Origin: Vibrio sp. S9_S30
GTDB taxonomy: Bacteria; Pseudomonadota; Gammaproteobacteria; Enterobacterales; Vibrionaceae
NCBI RefSeq assembly: GCF_014694455.1
Contig: NZ_JAAUWT010000016.1
Coordinates: 62,001-126,000, forward strand
DNA: 64,000 nt
Direction: 5' to 3'
Part shown: in pieces, positions 54,535 to 63,323 of the stretch
Layout: each line of letters opens with the position of its first letter
How positions within the stretch are numbered: position 1 is the first letter of the stretch
The notes under the pieces: generated by a model
Told to the model about the DNA's origin: nothing
Databases searched by the model: none
Seen by the model: only the letters and a program-made list of their open reading frames with translations
Made by a program: the position numbers and the translations under genes

Positions 54535-54550
54535 AAATTGTCGACAATTT
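54535..54550. promoter_or_regulatory. Palindromic operator ahead of the prp operon, site 1
   Basis: AAATTGTCGACAATTT is a perfect 16-bp palindrome about 75 bases upstream of the GntR start. Its core ATTGTCGACAAT fits the shape of sites bound by FadR-subfamily GntR repressors, probably the regulator encoded next. Confidence 0.7.
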
Positions 54551-54597
54551 AATTGAAAAATTAGATTTTAGAGACTAATTTGTGATCAAATATTGCC

Positions 54598-54611
54598 AAT
54601 TGTAGACAATG
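54598..54611. promoter_or_regulatory. Operator ahead of the prp operon, site 2
   Basis: ATTGTAGACAAT repeats the core of site 1 with one mismatch and ends about 13 bases before the regulator's start codon, so a repressor bound here would block the promoter or start region. Confidence 0.65.
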
Positions 54612-54623
54612 TGGAGCGAGGTA

Positions 54624-55304
54624 ATGTCTGTTTCCGTACCTGAGAAAGAAGCGACAAAATCGGAAAACCTAACCAGTAGCTTAGTCGAAGCGATTGTAGA
54701 AGGGCGCATTCTGCCCGGCAGCAAAATCTCGGAGCCTGAGCTTGCAAAGCGATTTAATGTCAGCCGAGGTCCACTAAGAGAAGCGATAATGCGGCTTGAA
54801 GGGCTAGGGCTGGTTGAGCGAATTCCACACGTGGGTGCGCGCGTTATCGAGATTTCGTTGACTCATCTATCGGAATTGTATGCCGTGCGAGAAGCGCTTG
54901 AGGGAATGGCGGCGAGGCTTGCGGCGAGGCACATTACAGATGATGAATTAGAAGCGCTTGAATCGTTATTGTCGACCCATTCCGAGCATATCCTTCAAGT
55001 AGAAGGTTCATCTTACTTTCATCAGCACGGTGATTTTGACTTTCACTATCGCATTATTAAAGCCAGCCGAAATACGAAGCTCATCACTCTGTTGTGCGGC
55101 GAGTTGTATCACTTACTCAGAATGTACCGTTACCAATCTCCTCGGTCTCACTCACGACCAGAGCAAGCGCTGGAAGAACACAAGTTCATCTTAAGAGCCA
55201 TTCGATCTCGGGATGAAGAATTAGCGGAAATGCTGATGAGAAGACACATTGCATGCAGCCGCCAACTTATCGAAGAGCAAATTCAACAGGAGAGTGAAGC
55301 ATGA
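54624..55304 (+). CDS. prpR: GntR-family (FadR/FCD) regulator of the methylcitrate operon
   Basis: 226 residues. Winged helix with LVEAIVEGRILPGSKISEPE and FNVSRGPLREAIMRLEGLGLV, then an all-helical FCD domain with YAVREALEGMAARLAA and FDFHYRIIKASRN. ATG at 54624 has GAGG five bases upstream; 54609 is less likely. Its stop overlaps the prpB start (ATGA), so it heads the operon and controls it through the two palindromes upstream. The ligand is probably methylcitrate or a propionyl-CoA-derived metabolite. It is not the sigma-54-type PrpR of enterics. Confidence 0.9.
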   Translation: MSVSVPEKEATKSENLTSSLVEAIVEGRILPGSKISEPELAKRFNVSRGPLREAIMRLEGLGLVERIPHVGARVIEISLTHLSELYAVREALEGMAARLAARHITDDELEALESLLSTHSEHILQVEGSSYFHQHGDFDFHYRIIKASRNTKLITLLCGELYHLLRMYRYQSPRSHSRPEQALEEHKFILRAIRSRDEELAEMLMRRHIACSRQLIEEQIQQESEA

Positions 55305-56206
55305 CAAGCCCCAGAGTCTCACAAGGGAAAAAGTTTCGCTTAGCGGTGGAGAACCATCACCCGCTGCAAATTGTCGGCACCATCAATGCCTATTGCGCCA
55401 TGATGGCCAAAAATACGGGGCATCAGGCGATTTATTTGTCTGGAGGGGGGATAGCCAATGCGTCATACGGGTTACCCGATTTAGGAATAACGACGTTGAA
55501 TGATGTGCTGGTGGATGTGGAGCGCGTAACCAACGCCTGTGACCTGCCTTTGCTTGTCGACATCGATACTGGATTTGGTGGCGCGTTCAATATCGCGCGC
55601 ACCGTAAAGTCGATAGAAAAAGCAGGAGCCGCCGCGGTGCACATGGAAGATCAAGTCGCGCAAAAGCGATGTGGTCACAGGCCCAATAAAGCCATTGTAT
55701 CCACGCAAGAAATGACCGATCGCATCAAAGCGGCTGTGGATGCAAAAAACGATGCCGATTTCGTATTAATGGCAAGAACGGATGCCCTCGCGGTAGAAGG
55801 TATGGACAGTGCCATTGAACGTTGTATTGCGTACGTTGAATCGGGCGCGGACATGTTGTTCCCCGAAGCCTTTGTGGAATTAAATCAATACCAAAGGTTG
55901 TCGGATTCGTTAGCGCAGCATTTTGGTTACAAGGTGCCCATACTGGCCAATATTACCGAATTTGGACAAACGCCACTTTATAAAAGCGAAGTGCTGGCTG
56001 CGCATTCTGTGGATATGGTGCTTTACCCACTCAGCGCCTTCCGAGCCATGAATAAAGCGGCCGAAATGGTGTATTCCCATTTATTGAATGAGGGCAGTCA
56101 AGAAGCTTTGACTGACCAAATGCAAACCCGAAAAGAGTTATATCAACACTTAAATTACCACGACTATGAGGACAAGCTCGACGAGTTGTTCGCAGACAAA
56201 ACATAG
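55301..56206 (+). CDS. prpB: 2-methylisocitrate lyase
   Basis: 301 residues, PEP mutase/isocitrate lyase fold. GGGIANASYGLPDLG, VDIDTGFGGAFNIARTVK and the catalytic loop KRCGHRPNK (about 120-128) are diagnostic. It splits 2-methylisocitrate into pyruvate and succinate, the last step of the methylcitrate cycle of propionate use. GGAG precedes the ATG. Confidence 0.96.
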   Translation: MTSPRVSQGKKFRLAVENHHPLQIVGTINAYCAMMAKNTGHQAIYLSGGGIANASYGLPDLGITTLNDVLVDVERVTNACDLPLLVDIDTGFGGAFNIARTVKSIEKAGAAAVHMEDQVAQKRCGHRPNKAIVSTQEMTDRIKAAVDAKNDADFVLMARTDALAVEGMDSAIERCIAYVESGADMLFPEAFVELNQYQRLSDSLAQHFGYKVPILANITEFGQTPLYKSEVLAAHSVDMVLYPLSAFRAMNKAAEMVYSHLLNEGSQEALTDQMQTRKELYQHLNYHDYEDKLDELFADKT

Positions 56207-56296
56207 ACGTACTTTATCCAATAACGTGAAGTGCTGGCGTACTGTTCACCTATAAAAATAACGAACAGGCAAAGGCAAAATGACAAGGAGTCTGTC

Positions 56297-57424
56297 ATGA
56301 CAGATAAACCACTGGGTGGGGCGGGACTGCGTGGGCAAAGCGCTGGTTCAACAGCACTGTGTACCGTAGGAAAGAGCGGAACAGGGCTGACCTATCGAGG
56401 ATACGACATTACGGATTTGGCTAATCACGCTGAGTTTGAAGAGGTTGCTTATTTGTTACTACGAGGCAGGTTGCCAAACCAACAAGCACTCGATGAATAC
56501 AAGTTGAATTTGAAGCGCTTAAGAGGCTTACCTGAACCACTAAAAAACGCTCTTGAATTATTGCCTGCAACTGCTCACCCAATGGATGTTATGCGAACCG
56601 GTTGTTCCGTTTTAGGCAATTTGGAAACAGAAGTATCCTTTGATGACCAACTCATGGCCACAGAGCGAATGCTAGCGTTGTTTCCTGCGGTCATTTGTTA
56701 TTGGTATCGCTTCTCGCATGATGGGGTGCGGATTGATACAGAAGATCAGAGTGAAGACAGCATTGGGGGCTATTTCCTGAAAATGCTGTCGGACGCACCA
56801 GCTTCAGAACTGCATAAAAAGGTTATGCACTGTTCCTTGATTTTGTATGCGGAACATGAATTTAATGCGTCCACCTTTACCGCTCGGGTATGTGCCTCCA
56901 CGCTCTCGGATATCCATTCATGCGTGACTGGCGCAATCGGGACATTACGGGGTCCTTTACACGGTGGTGCCAATGAAGCCGCCATGGCGATGATAGAAAA
57001 TTGGCATACACCAGAACAAGCCGAGCAAGAAATTCTTGGCATGTTGGCGCGTAAAGAGAAGATCATGGGGTTTGGGCATGCGATCTATCGTGAAAGCGAC
57101 CCACGCAATGCGCTGATTAAAGCGTGGTCGAAAACGTTGTCGGAATCCGTGGGTGACACCCAGCTTTATGCCGTGAGCGAGCGAGTCGAGTCCGTCATGA
57201 AACGCGAGAAAGGCTTGTTCTGCAACGCCGATTTCTTCCATGCCTCTGCGTATCATTTTATGGGTATCCCCACCAAGTTGTTTACCCCCATTTTTGTAAT
57301 GAGCCGTTTGACTGGCTGGTGCGCCCATGTGTTCGAGCAACGAGAGAATAATCGAATCATTCGACCCAGTGCGGATTACACCGGACCAGAACATCAAGAG
57401 TGGTTGCCATTAGAGCAACGCTAA
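56297..57424 (+). CDS. prpC: 2-methylcitrate synthase
   Basis: 375 residues, citrate synthase fold of the short bacterial type. LRGPLHGGANEAAM and MGFGHAIYRESDPRN contain the catalytic histidines, and EKGLFCNADFFHAS is the third block. It joins propionyl-CoA and oxaloacetate. The ATG at 56297 has AAGGAG upstream and matches the family start; 56231 is too long. Neighbours prpB and prpD support methylcitrate rather than ordinary citrate synthase. Confidence 0.95.
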   Translation: MTDKPLGGAGLRGQSAGSTALCTVGKSGTGLTYRGYDITDLANHAEFEEVAYLLLRGRLPNQQALDEYKLNLKRLRGLPEPLKNALELLPATAHPMDVMRTGCSVLGNLETEVSFDDQLMATERMLALFPAVICYWYRFSHDGVRIDTEDQSEDSIGGYFLKMLSDAPASELHKKVMHCSLILYAEHEFNASTFTARVCASTLSDIHSCVTGAIGTLRGPLHGGANEAAMAMIENWHTPEQAEQEILGMLARKEKIMGFGHAIYRESDPRNALIKAWSKTLSESVGDTQLYAVSERVESVMKREKGLFCNADFFHASAYHFMGIPTKLFTPIFVMSRLTGWCAHVFEQRENNRIIRPSADYTGPEHQEWLPLEQR

Positions 57425-57467
57425 ATGCAATTAACGAATGGTAATCAGAACAGTTAAGGAATAACGA

Positions 57468-58919
57468 ATGTCACAAAATGTAGAAATCAATGAACGTCCA
57501 GCGCCTGATGAATTACTTGTCCAAATCGCCGAGTACGTCAGCAACACCGTTATTCAATCGGAAGAAGCATACAACACAGCTAGAAATTGCCTGATGGATA
57601 CATTGGGGGGTGGCTTGCTCGCGCTCCGTTTCCCAGAGTGCACCAAGCATCTTGGTCCCATAGTGCCGGGCACAACGGTTAGACATGGCGCAAGGGTGCC
57701 AGGCACGAGCCATGAGCTCGACCCAATCACCGCCGCGTTTAATATTGGTTGTATGATCCGCTGGTTGGACTTTAATGACACGTGGTTGGCTGCGGAGTGG
57801 GGGCATCCGTCAGATAATTTGGGGGGCATTTTAGCCACCGCCGATTACTTAAGCCGAGTGGCCGTTGCTGAAGGGAAAGCGCCTCTCACTATGAAAGACG
57901 TTCTAACAGCAATGATCAAAGCGCATGAGATTCAAGGGGTGTTGGCACTCGAGAACTCCTATAACCGAGTTGGGCTGGATCACGTCTTGTTGGTGCGAGT
58001 GGCCTCGACTGCTGTGGTCACCAAAATGCTCGGAGGCAGCAAAGCGCAAATCATTGATGCGGTCTCACAGGCTTGGGTCGATGGTTGTGCATTAAGAACG
58101 TACCGACATGCGCCGAATGCCGGTTCACGAAAGTCATGGGCGGCAGGGGACGCGACGTCACGTGCGGTACGTCTTGCGATGATCACCATGAAAGGGGAAA
58201 TGGGGTTGCCATCCGTGTTAACGGCGCCGAAGTGGGGGTACTACGATGTGCTTTTCAATAGTGAACACTTTAAGGTGAATCAGCCATTTGAAAGCTACGT
58301 GATGGAAAATGTCTTATTCAAAATTTCTTTCCCCGCAGAGTTTCACTCTCAAACCGCAGTGGAATGTGCGGTGGCTTTGCACTCTGAGGTGAAAGACAGA
58401 ATCGATCAGGTCAGCAAAATTGAAGTAACGACTCATGAGTCTGCCATTCGCATTATCTCTAAATCCGGCAAGTTAGCGAACCCTGCAGACAGAGATCACT
58501 GCTTACAATACATGATTGCTGTGCCTTTGATTTACGGGGATTTGATTGCAGAACATTATGAAGATAGCTTCCATAATGGTGATCCTCGGATTGATGCGCT
58601 GCGAGAGAAAATGGTGATCATAGAGGATTCACGCTACAGCCGGGAGTATTTGGAATCCGACAAGCGTTCGATAGCCAATGCGATACAAGTCTTTTTTGAG
58701 GATGGCACATCCACGAATAAGATTGAAATTGAATACCCGATTGGTCATCGTCGTCGCCGTGAAGAAGGCATTCCGGTGCTGGAGCAAAAATTCCTTCGAA
58801 ACCTGCAAACTCGCTTCACTGCAATGCGTTCTCAGCAACTCTTTGATTTGTGTGCAGATCAACAAGCTCTTGAAAGCACGCCTGTTCACGAGTTCATGAG
58901 CTTGTTTACCATTAATTAA
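57468..58919 (+). CDS. prpD: 2-methylcitrate dehydratase
   Basis: 483 residues, MmgE/PrpD family. VPGTSHELDPITAAFNIGCM, WLDFNDTWLAAEWGHPSDNLG and GCALRTYRHAPNAGSRKSWAAGD are strong matches. It removes water from methylcitrate to give 2-methyl-cis-aconitate; an aconitase elsewhere must complete the isomerisation. No acnD/prpF pair, the common alternative, is present. Confidence 0.96.
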   Translation: MSQNVEINERPAPDELLVQIAEYVSNTVIQSEEAYNTARNCLMDTLGGGLLALRFPECTKHLGPIVPGTTVRHGARVPGTSHELDPITAAFNIGCMIRWLDFNDTWLAAEWGHPSDNLGGILATADYLSRVAVAEGKAPLTMKDVLTAMIKAHEIQGVLALENSYNRVGLDHVLLVRVASTAVVTKMLGGSKAQIIDAVSQAWVDGCALRTYRHAPNAGSRKSWAAGDATSRAVRLAMITMKGEMGLPSVLTAPKWGYYDVLFNSEHFKVNQPFESYVMENVLFKISFPAEFHSQTAVECAVALHSEVKDRIDQVSKIEVTTHESAIRIISKSGKLANPADRDHCLQYMIAVPLIYGDLIAEHYEDSFHNGDPRIDALREKMVIIEDSRYSREYLESDKRSIANAIQVFFEDGTSTNKIEIEYPIGHRRRREEGIPVLEQKFLRNLQTRFTAMRSQQLFDLCADQQALESTPVHEFMSLFTIN

Positions 58920-58922
58920 CGG

Positions 58923-58950
58923 AAAAGGGAGTCGTTATCGGCTCCCTTTT
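58923..58950 (+). terminator. Hairpin terminator or attenuator between prpD and prpE
   Basis: AAAAGGGAG and CTCCCTTTT make a perfect 9-bp stem followed by a T residue and TATAT, 20 bases before the prpE ATG. It may lower prpE relative to prpBCD. Confidence 0.75.
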
Positions 58951-58969
58951 TATATCGGAGGAAGAACGG

Positions 58970-60856
58970 ATGTCTACCTACGAAAAAGAATATCGGCTTT
59001 CCTGTAATGAATCGGAAGTGTTTTGGAACAAACAAGCCCAAAACTTGGATTGGTTTCAGTTTCCCGAAACGGTGTTAAGTAAAGATGAAAATGGCATAGA
59101 CCGATGGTTCGCTGATGGCGTCTTAAATACCTGTTGGCTTGCTCTTGACTACCATATCGAACAAGGTAACGGAAACAAAACGGCATTGATTTACGATTCA
59201 CCGGTTACGGGGGCAAAGCGCAGTTACTCTTACACGCAGCTTCAAAAAGAAGTGGCTAAAACGGCAGGTATGCTGGTGAAGCTAGGCGTTGAAAAAGGTG
59301 ACCGAGTCGTTATCTACATGCCAATGATCCCTCAGGCTGCCATGGCCATGTTAGCGTGCGCCAGAATAGGGGCGATTCATTCTGTGGTATTTGGTGGTTT
59401 TGCGCCCAATGAGCTTGCTGTCCGGATAGAAGATGCGGAACCGAAAGTGGTTATGACGGCATCTTGTGGTATCGAAGTCGCCACAATACTGCCGTATAAA
59501 CCCATTGTTGACCAAGCCATTATGGACAGCCGTTGGAAACCCTCTTCGGTTATCGTTTTTCAGCGTTCAGAGTGTGTGGCTTCGTTGAACCCATCGCGAG
59601 ATATTGATTGGCAAGCGGCGCAGAGCTTGGCACCTATCGCTGACTGTGTCCCCGTAAATTCGACCGATCCTCTTTATATTCTTTATACCTCTGGAACAAC
59701 AGGAAAACCCAAAGGCGTTGTGCGTGATAATGGTGGTCACGCTGTTGCGATGAAGTACTCCATGTCCTGTTTGTACAACCTTCCACAAAATGGTGTGTTT
59801 TGGGCGGCGTCAGATGTGGGGTGGGTCGTGGGGCATTCTTACATTGTGTATGCTCCACTTATCCATGGTTGCACAACCCTTCTTTTTGAAGGTAAACCGA
59901 TCAAAACACCTGACCCAGGCGCGTTTTGGCGAGTCTGCGAAGAGTACAGTGTGAATGTGCTCTTTTCGGCGCCAACGGCTTTCCGAGCCATTAAGAAGGA
60001 AGACCCCGAGGGAACGCACATAAAAAAATACGACTTATCAAGTTTAAACAGCCTATTTATGGCCGGCGAAAGGTTGGATCCGCCCACTCAAGAATGGGTA
60101 GAAACATGCACTGGCAAACCTGTTATCGATCATTGGTGGCAAACCGAAACTGGGTGGGCGATTGCGGGGAACCCTCTAGGGCTGGAAAGGTTGCCTGTTA
60201 AACATGGCAGCGCCACAAAACCCATGCCGGGCTTTCAGGTCGCGATTCTTGATGAACGCGGTCATCCTAAGGCCTATGGGCAACAAGGCTATGTCGCCAT
60301 AAAACGTCCACTCCCGCCAAGTTGTTTGCCAACGATATGGCGGAATCACGACCGATTTGAATCGGGTTATTTGTCTCAGTTTCCTGAGTATTACGTTTCA
60401 GGGGATGGGGGCTATTTGGATGAAGACGGTTACTTGTTCATTATGGGGCGAGTGGATGACGTGATTAACGTGGCGGGGCATCGTCTATCCACAGGAGAAA
60501 TGGAAGAGATAGTCGGTGGGCATCCCGCCGTGGCGGAATGCGCAGTCGTTGGAATACACGACGATATTAAAGGCCAAACCCCGCTGGGTTTTGTGGTGCT
60601 TAAGGACGGTGTGTCGATAACCGATGGTAACCTTGAAGAGGAATTGGTTGGTAAGGTAAGGGAAGAGATAGGCGCCGTTGCTTGCTTCAAGCACGCTTTG
60701 GTCGTGGATCGTTTACCGAAAACGAGATCTGGAAAAATTCTTAGAAGAGTGATTCGCCAAATTGCCGATGGCGAACAATACACCGTGCCATCCACAATAG
60801 ACGACCCCAACAGTTTGAATGAACTGGAAGATGTGCTTAATCAGAAAAATAGGTGA
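58970..60856 (+). CDS. prpE: Propionyl-CoA synthetase
   Basis: 628 residues, acyl-CoA synthetase (ANL) family. LYILYTSGTTGKPKGVVRD binds ATP, GRVDDVINVAGHRLSTGEMEE and the C-terminal lysine in LPKTRSGKILRR are the adenylating core. It activates propionate to propionyl-CoA for prpC. GGAGG lies eight bases upstream. The last codons and stop are the first unit of a tandem repeat tract. Confidence 0.95.
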   Translation: MSTYEKEYRLSCNESEVFWNKQAQNLDWFQFPETVLSKDENGIDRWFADGVLNTCWLALDYHIEQGNGNKTALIYDSPVTGAKRSYSYTQLQKEVAKTAGMLVKLGVEKGDRVVIYMPMIPQAAMAMLACARIGAIHSVVFGGFAPNELAVRIEDAEPKVVMTASCGIEVATILPYKPIVDQAIMDSRWKPSSVIVFQRSECVASLNPSRDIDWQAAQSLAPIADCVPVNSTDPLYILYTSGTTGKPKGVVRDNGGHAVAMKYSMSCLYNLPQNGVFWAASDVGWVVGHSYIVYAPLIHGCTTLLFEGKPIKTPDPGAFWRVCEEYSVNVLFSAPTAFRAIKKEDPEGTHIKKYDLSSLNSLFMAGERLDPPTQEWVETCTGKPVIDHWWQTETGWAIAGNPLGLERLPVKHGSATKPMPGFQVAILDERGHPKAYGQQGYVAIKRPLPPSCLPTIWRNHDRFESGYLSQFPEYYVSGDGGYLDEDGYLFIMGRVDDVINVAGHRLSTGEMEEIVGGHPAVAECAVVGIHDDIKGQTPLGFVVLKDGVSITDGNLEEELVGKVREEIGAVACFKHALVVDRLPKTRSGKILRRVIRQIADGEQYTVPSTIDDPNSLNELEDVLNQKNR

Positions 60857-60969
60857 TTTTCTTATAGTAGGTGATTTGCTTATAATAGGTGATCCGCTTA
60901 TATCGTCGATTCGTTTATTAAGGTGATCGTTTATCAAGGTAATAGTTTATCAAGGTAAATAGTTTATCA
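60851..60969. repeat. Degenerate 16-18-base tandem repeat tract at the 3' end of prpE
   Basis: Seven units start at 60851, 60869, 60887, 60905, 60921, 60937 and 60953. The first three are near AGGTGATTTGCTTATAAT and the last three near AGGTAATAGTTTATCA, with a diverged unit in the middle. The first unit supplies the Arg codon and stop of prpE. No spacers are present. Confidence 0.85.
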
Positions 60970-61162
60970 ACGCAATTGTGCCATCTCATGCTGGCTACTA
61001 TTTGAGCGCATCCAACGGGTGCGCTTTTTGATCGTAATGAATACAGCTTACTTTTGGTGACTGTTCGATAGGCTGCTGGAGAATGATGAATTTTGTAGAG
61101 CCTAGTAACTGAAAGTGACTTAGGTATATACTTAGCGCATAAGCTTTTATTCCCATAGACTT
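60970..61162. other. Non-coding DNA before the GNAT gene
   Basis: No gene is supported in the remainder of the 306-base gap. It should hold the promoter of the acetyltransferase gene. Confidence 0.4.
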
Positions 61163-61642
61163 ATGAGCCTCATTAAGATTCGTGCTGCCCAAGCCACCGA
61201 CTTGGAAGTACTCAATGATTTTATGTATGAACTTCACGACTTTCATCATAACGTCACCCCAGAGTTGTTTAAAACGGCCGAAGACGTCGAGCAAGAAAAA
61301 AGCATTGCTCGCTATCTCGATAATCCTGAATGTTTTGTTTATGTCGCAGTGCATCCAGAACGAGGGGCGGTTGGGTTTATTTCGGGTCATTTCTGTGAAT
61401 TACAATCCTCCATCATGAAACCTGTACAAATGGGCAGCATCGACGAAATATACGTTCAGCCGGAATTTCGTCAACACGGCATTGCTACGTTATTGTTCTT
61501 GCGTCTGGAGCGTTCTTTTCAAGACTGTGGGGTGAAACAAATGTTTGTAGAAGTGTGGCAGTTCAATGAAGCGGCCTTAAACTTTTATCACAACTTAGGA
61601 TTAGAGCATCATATCCATTGGATGCGAAAACCACTCAACTAG
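61163..61642 (+). CDS. GNAT-family N-acetyltransferase
   Basis: 159 residues, one GNAT domain. IRAAQATDLEVLNDFMYELHDFH opens it; motif A is MGSIDEIYVQPEFRQHGIATLLF (the acetyl-CoA loop RQHGIA). VEVWQFNEAALNFYHNLGLEH is motif B. The substrate is unknown. No strong ribosome site is visible before the ATG. Confidence 0.9.
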   Translation: MSLIKIRAAQATDLEVLNDFMYELHDFHHNVTPELFKTAEDVEQEKSIARYLDNPECFVYVAVHPERGAVGFISGHFCELQSSIMKPVQMGSIDEIYVQPEFRQHGIATLLFLRLERSFQDCGVKQMFVEVWQFNEAALNFYHNLGLEHHIHWMRKPLN

Positions 61643-61683
61643 GGTCTGATCTAATCGATTCTTAATTTTAGGGATTATACATC

Positions 61684-63153
61684 GTGACATTTCGTCGTCT
61701 GTTTTCATGTTTTATTTTTCTAGTACTGACTTCTTTTACCCACTTATCCGCATTTGCGAATGTGTCTGCTAGCACGGAGCCTCCTCAACAATACAACGGT
61801 GCGCTATGTTTAATTGCCACCCATGACGGGCGCATTGTTATGGTACGCGAAGCCATCACAGGGCAACTTTCCATCCCTGGTGGGTCTATCGAAGAAGGGG
61901 AGGAGCCAGCGAAAGCAGCAGAAAGAGAAGCTTGGGAAGAATCGGGTTTAGTGGTGACTGCCCTTGGAAAGTTAGGCGTATTAGGTAATGCAGCTTTATA
62001 CGATTGCGTTTCCGATTCTCCCATTATTGCCTTTAACCAGACTGACGAAGCGGGTCACCACATCGTCCCTGCATGGTTTGCCCCTCATTACGGCATTGAA
62101 ACCAAACAGGTGGTGCTTGCGAACATCGATGAAGTGAATAAGGCGACGTATCGATACCCTTCTCAAATCGAGGCTCTGCAATACTATTCTGAAAAATCAA
62201 CCAGACAAAAAGTGTCGTATATCGAGGATATCGTCGAAGCGGCACCTCCAATGCATCAAGCTGAAATTAAATACATCAAAGCGCTCCAAGATGGCGTACA
62301 AAGTGCACCGCCAGCGTTAGTTCCGTATATTCACGCCTTTTTATCTGTCGGTGATCTGCTTGCAAGCCCTTGGATGCTGATTGTATTCATTCCAACAGCA
62401 TTTATGGTGTTCGGACGTTACTTTGGGGCGGAGTTGCTCTTCGCTGTGGTCAGTGTGGCCATTTTGGCTTTGGTTGCGCAAGTAGGCGTTGGTTTTGTGC
62501 GCCCTCACGCCTTTATGCCCGAACTGATGCTTGGTGATACGTTTGGGTTTGGAATGCCGAGCATGACGAGCGCACTTATGGTGACGGTATTAGGTCTATT
62601 TTACTTACACGCCACTCGTGAATACCCAATCGAAAAAGTACGACAATACTTGCCTTCCATTGCCACTATTGTGCTGTTCCATGGCTTATCTAGTGTTTAC
62701 CTTGGTGCCCAATACTTCTCGGATGTTGTGGTTGGTATAGCATTGGGTGCCATGGTTGTTTGGCACTTTAATCGGTTGGATAAAAAAAAGGATGTCCATA
62801 CTGGGAAAATACTAAGCAGCGCATCTGTGTGGTGGGTAGCGGTGGTGATTATTGCGGGGTTAGCGACCTTGTGGCCAAGACCCGACTTTGCTAACTGGTT
62901 CGCCACTTCCATTGCGATCGCAGCTGTCTTTACTTTCTTAAAACCGAAGGTGGAATCTCATCATCGTAGCGCCAAACACATAGTGGGCGTGGTTGCTTTG
63001 CTAGTGGTAACCAATTTACTTTTTGGAGTCGTTCAAGGGATTTTAAATTACAGTTCCACCCTAGCGTTAGCTTTAGAAGCGCTTAGGTATCCCATTCTTG
63101 TATTGATATTTGCAATCACTCAACTTCGAGCCAGCAAGAATCAAACAATGTAA
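61684..63153 (+). CDS. NUDIX hydrolase fused to a PAP2-like membrane domain with lost catalytic residues
   Basis: 489 residues from a GTG start. A signal-anchor-like N-terminus is followed by a NUDIX domain: the box from Gly67 to Leu89 (G-x5-E-x7-REAWEESGL) is intact, so nucleotide or related pyrophosphate hydrolysis is expected. From about 215 there is a six- to eight-helix membrane domain with the PAP2 layout. There RP273-274 survives, but the Lys seven before it is Gln266, the PSGH motif reads PSMT (292-295), and in the SR-x5-H-x3-D motif the Arg is Ser337 and the His is Gln343; Asp347 remains. The second domain therefore looks like an inactive phosphatase fold, perhaps a membrane scaffold or lipid binder. 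Confidence 0.88.
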   Translation: MTFRRLFSCFIFLVLTSFTHLSAFANVSASTEPPQQYNGALCLIATHDGRIVMVREAITGQLSIPGGSIEEGEEPAKAAEREAWEESGLVVTALGKLGVLGNAALYDCVSDSPIIAFNQTDEAGHHIVPAWFAPHYGIETKQVVLANIDEVNKATYRYPSQIEALQYYSEKSTRQKVSYIEDIVEAAPPMHQAEIKYIKALQDGVQSAPPALVPYIHAFLSVGDLLASPWMLIVFIPTAFMVFGRYFGAELLFAVVSVAILALVAQVGVGFVRPHAFMPELMLGDTFGFGMPSMTSALMVTVLGLFYLHATREYPIEKVRQYLPSIATIVLFHGLSSVYLGAQYFSDVVVGIALGAMVVWHFNRLDKKKDVHTGKILSSASVWWVAVVIIAGLATLWPRPDFANWFATSIAIAAVFTFLKPKVESHHRSAKHIVGVVALLVVTNLLFGVVQGILNYSSTLALALEALRYPILVLIFAITQLRASKNQTM

Positions 63154-63171
63154 GGTATTCATTGCATTAAG

Positions 63172-63193
63172 ATAGGATCTATCTAGGTCCTAT
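63172..63193 (+). terminator. Possible terminator after the NUDIX/PAP2-like gene
   Basis: ATAGGA and TCCTAT pair across a 10-base loop, followed by TTCTTGCT, 19 bases after the stop. Confidence 0.5.
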
Positions 63194-63323
63194 TTCTTGC
63201 TCACTTTACAAAGACTGGTATGTTCTACAGAAGTGCGTATAATCCGGCAGTTTGCTGTTCGCTAGACCGTATTTACTAGGCAGTAAACCCGATTAAGATT
63301 CCAGATTAAGAAGTGTTGACGTT

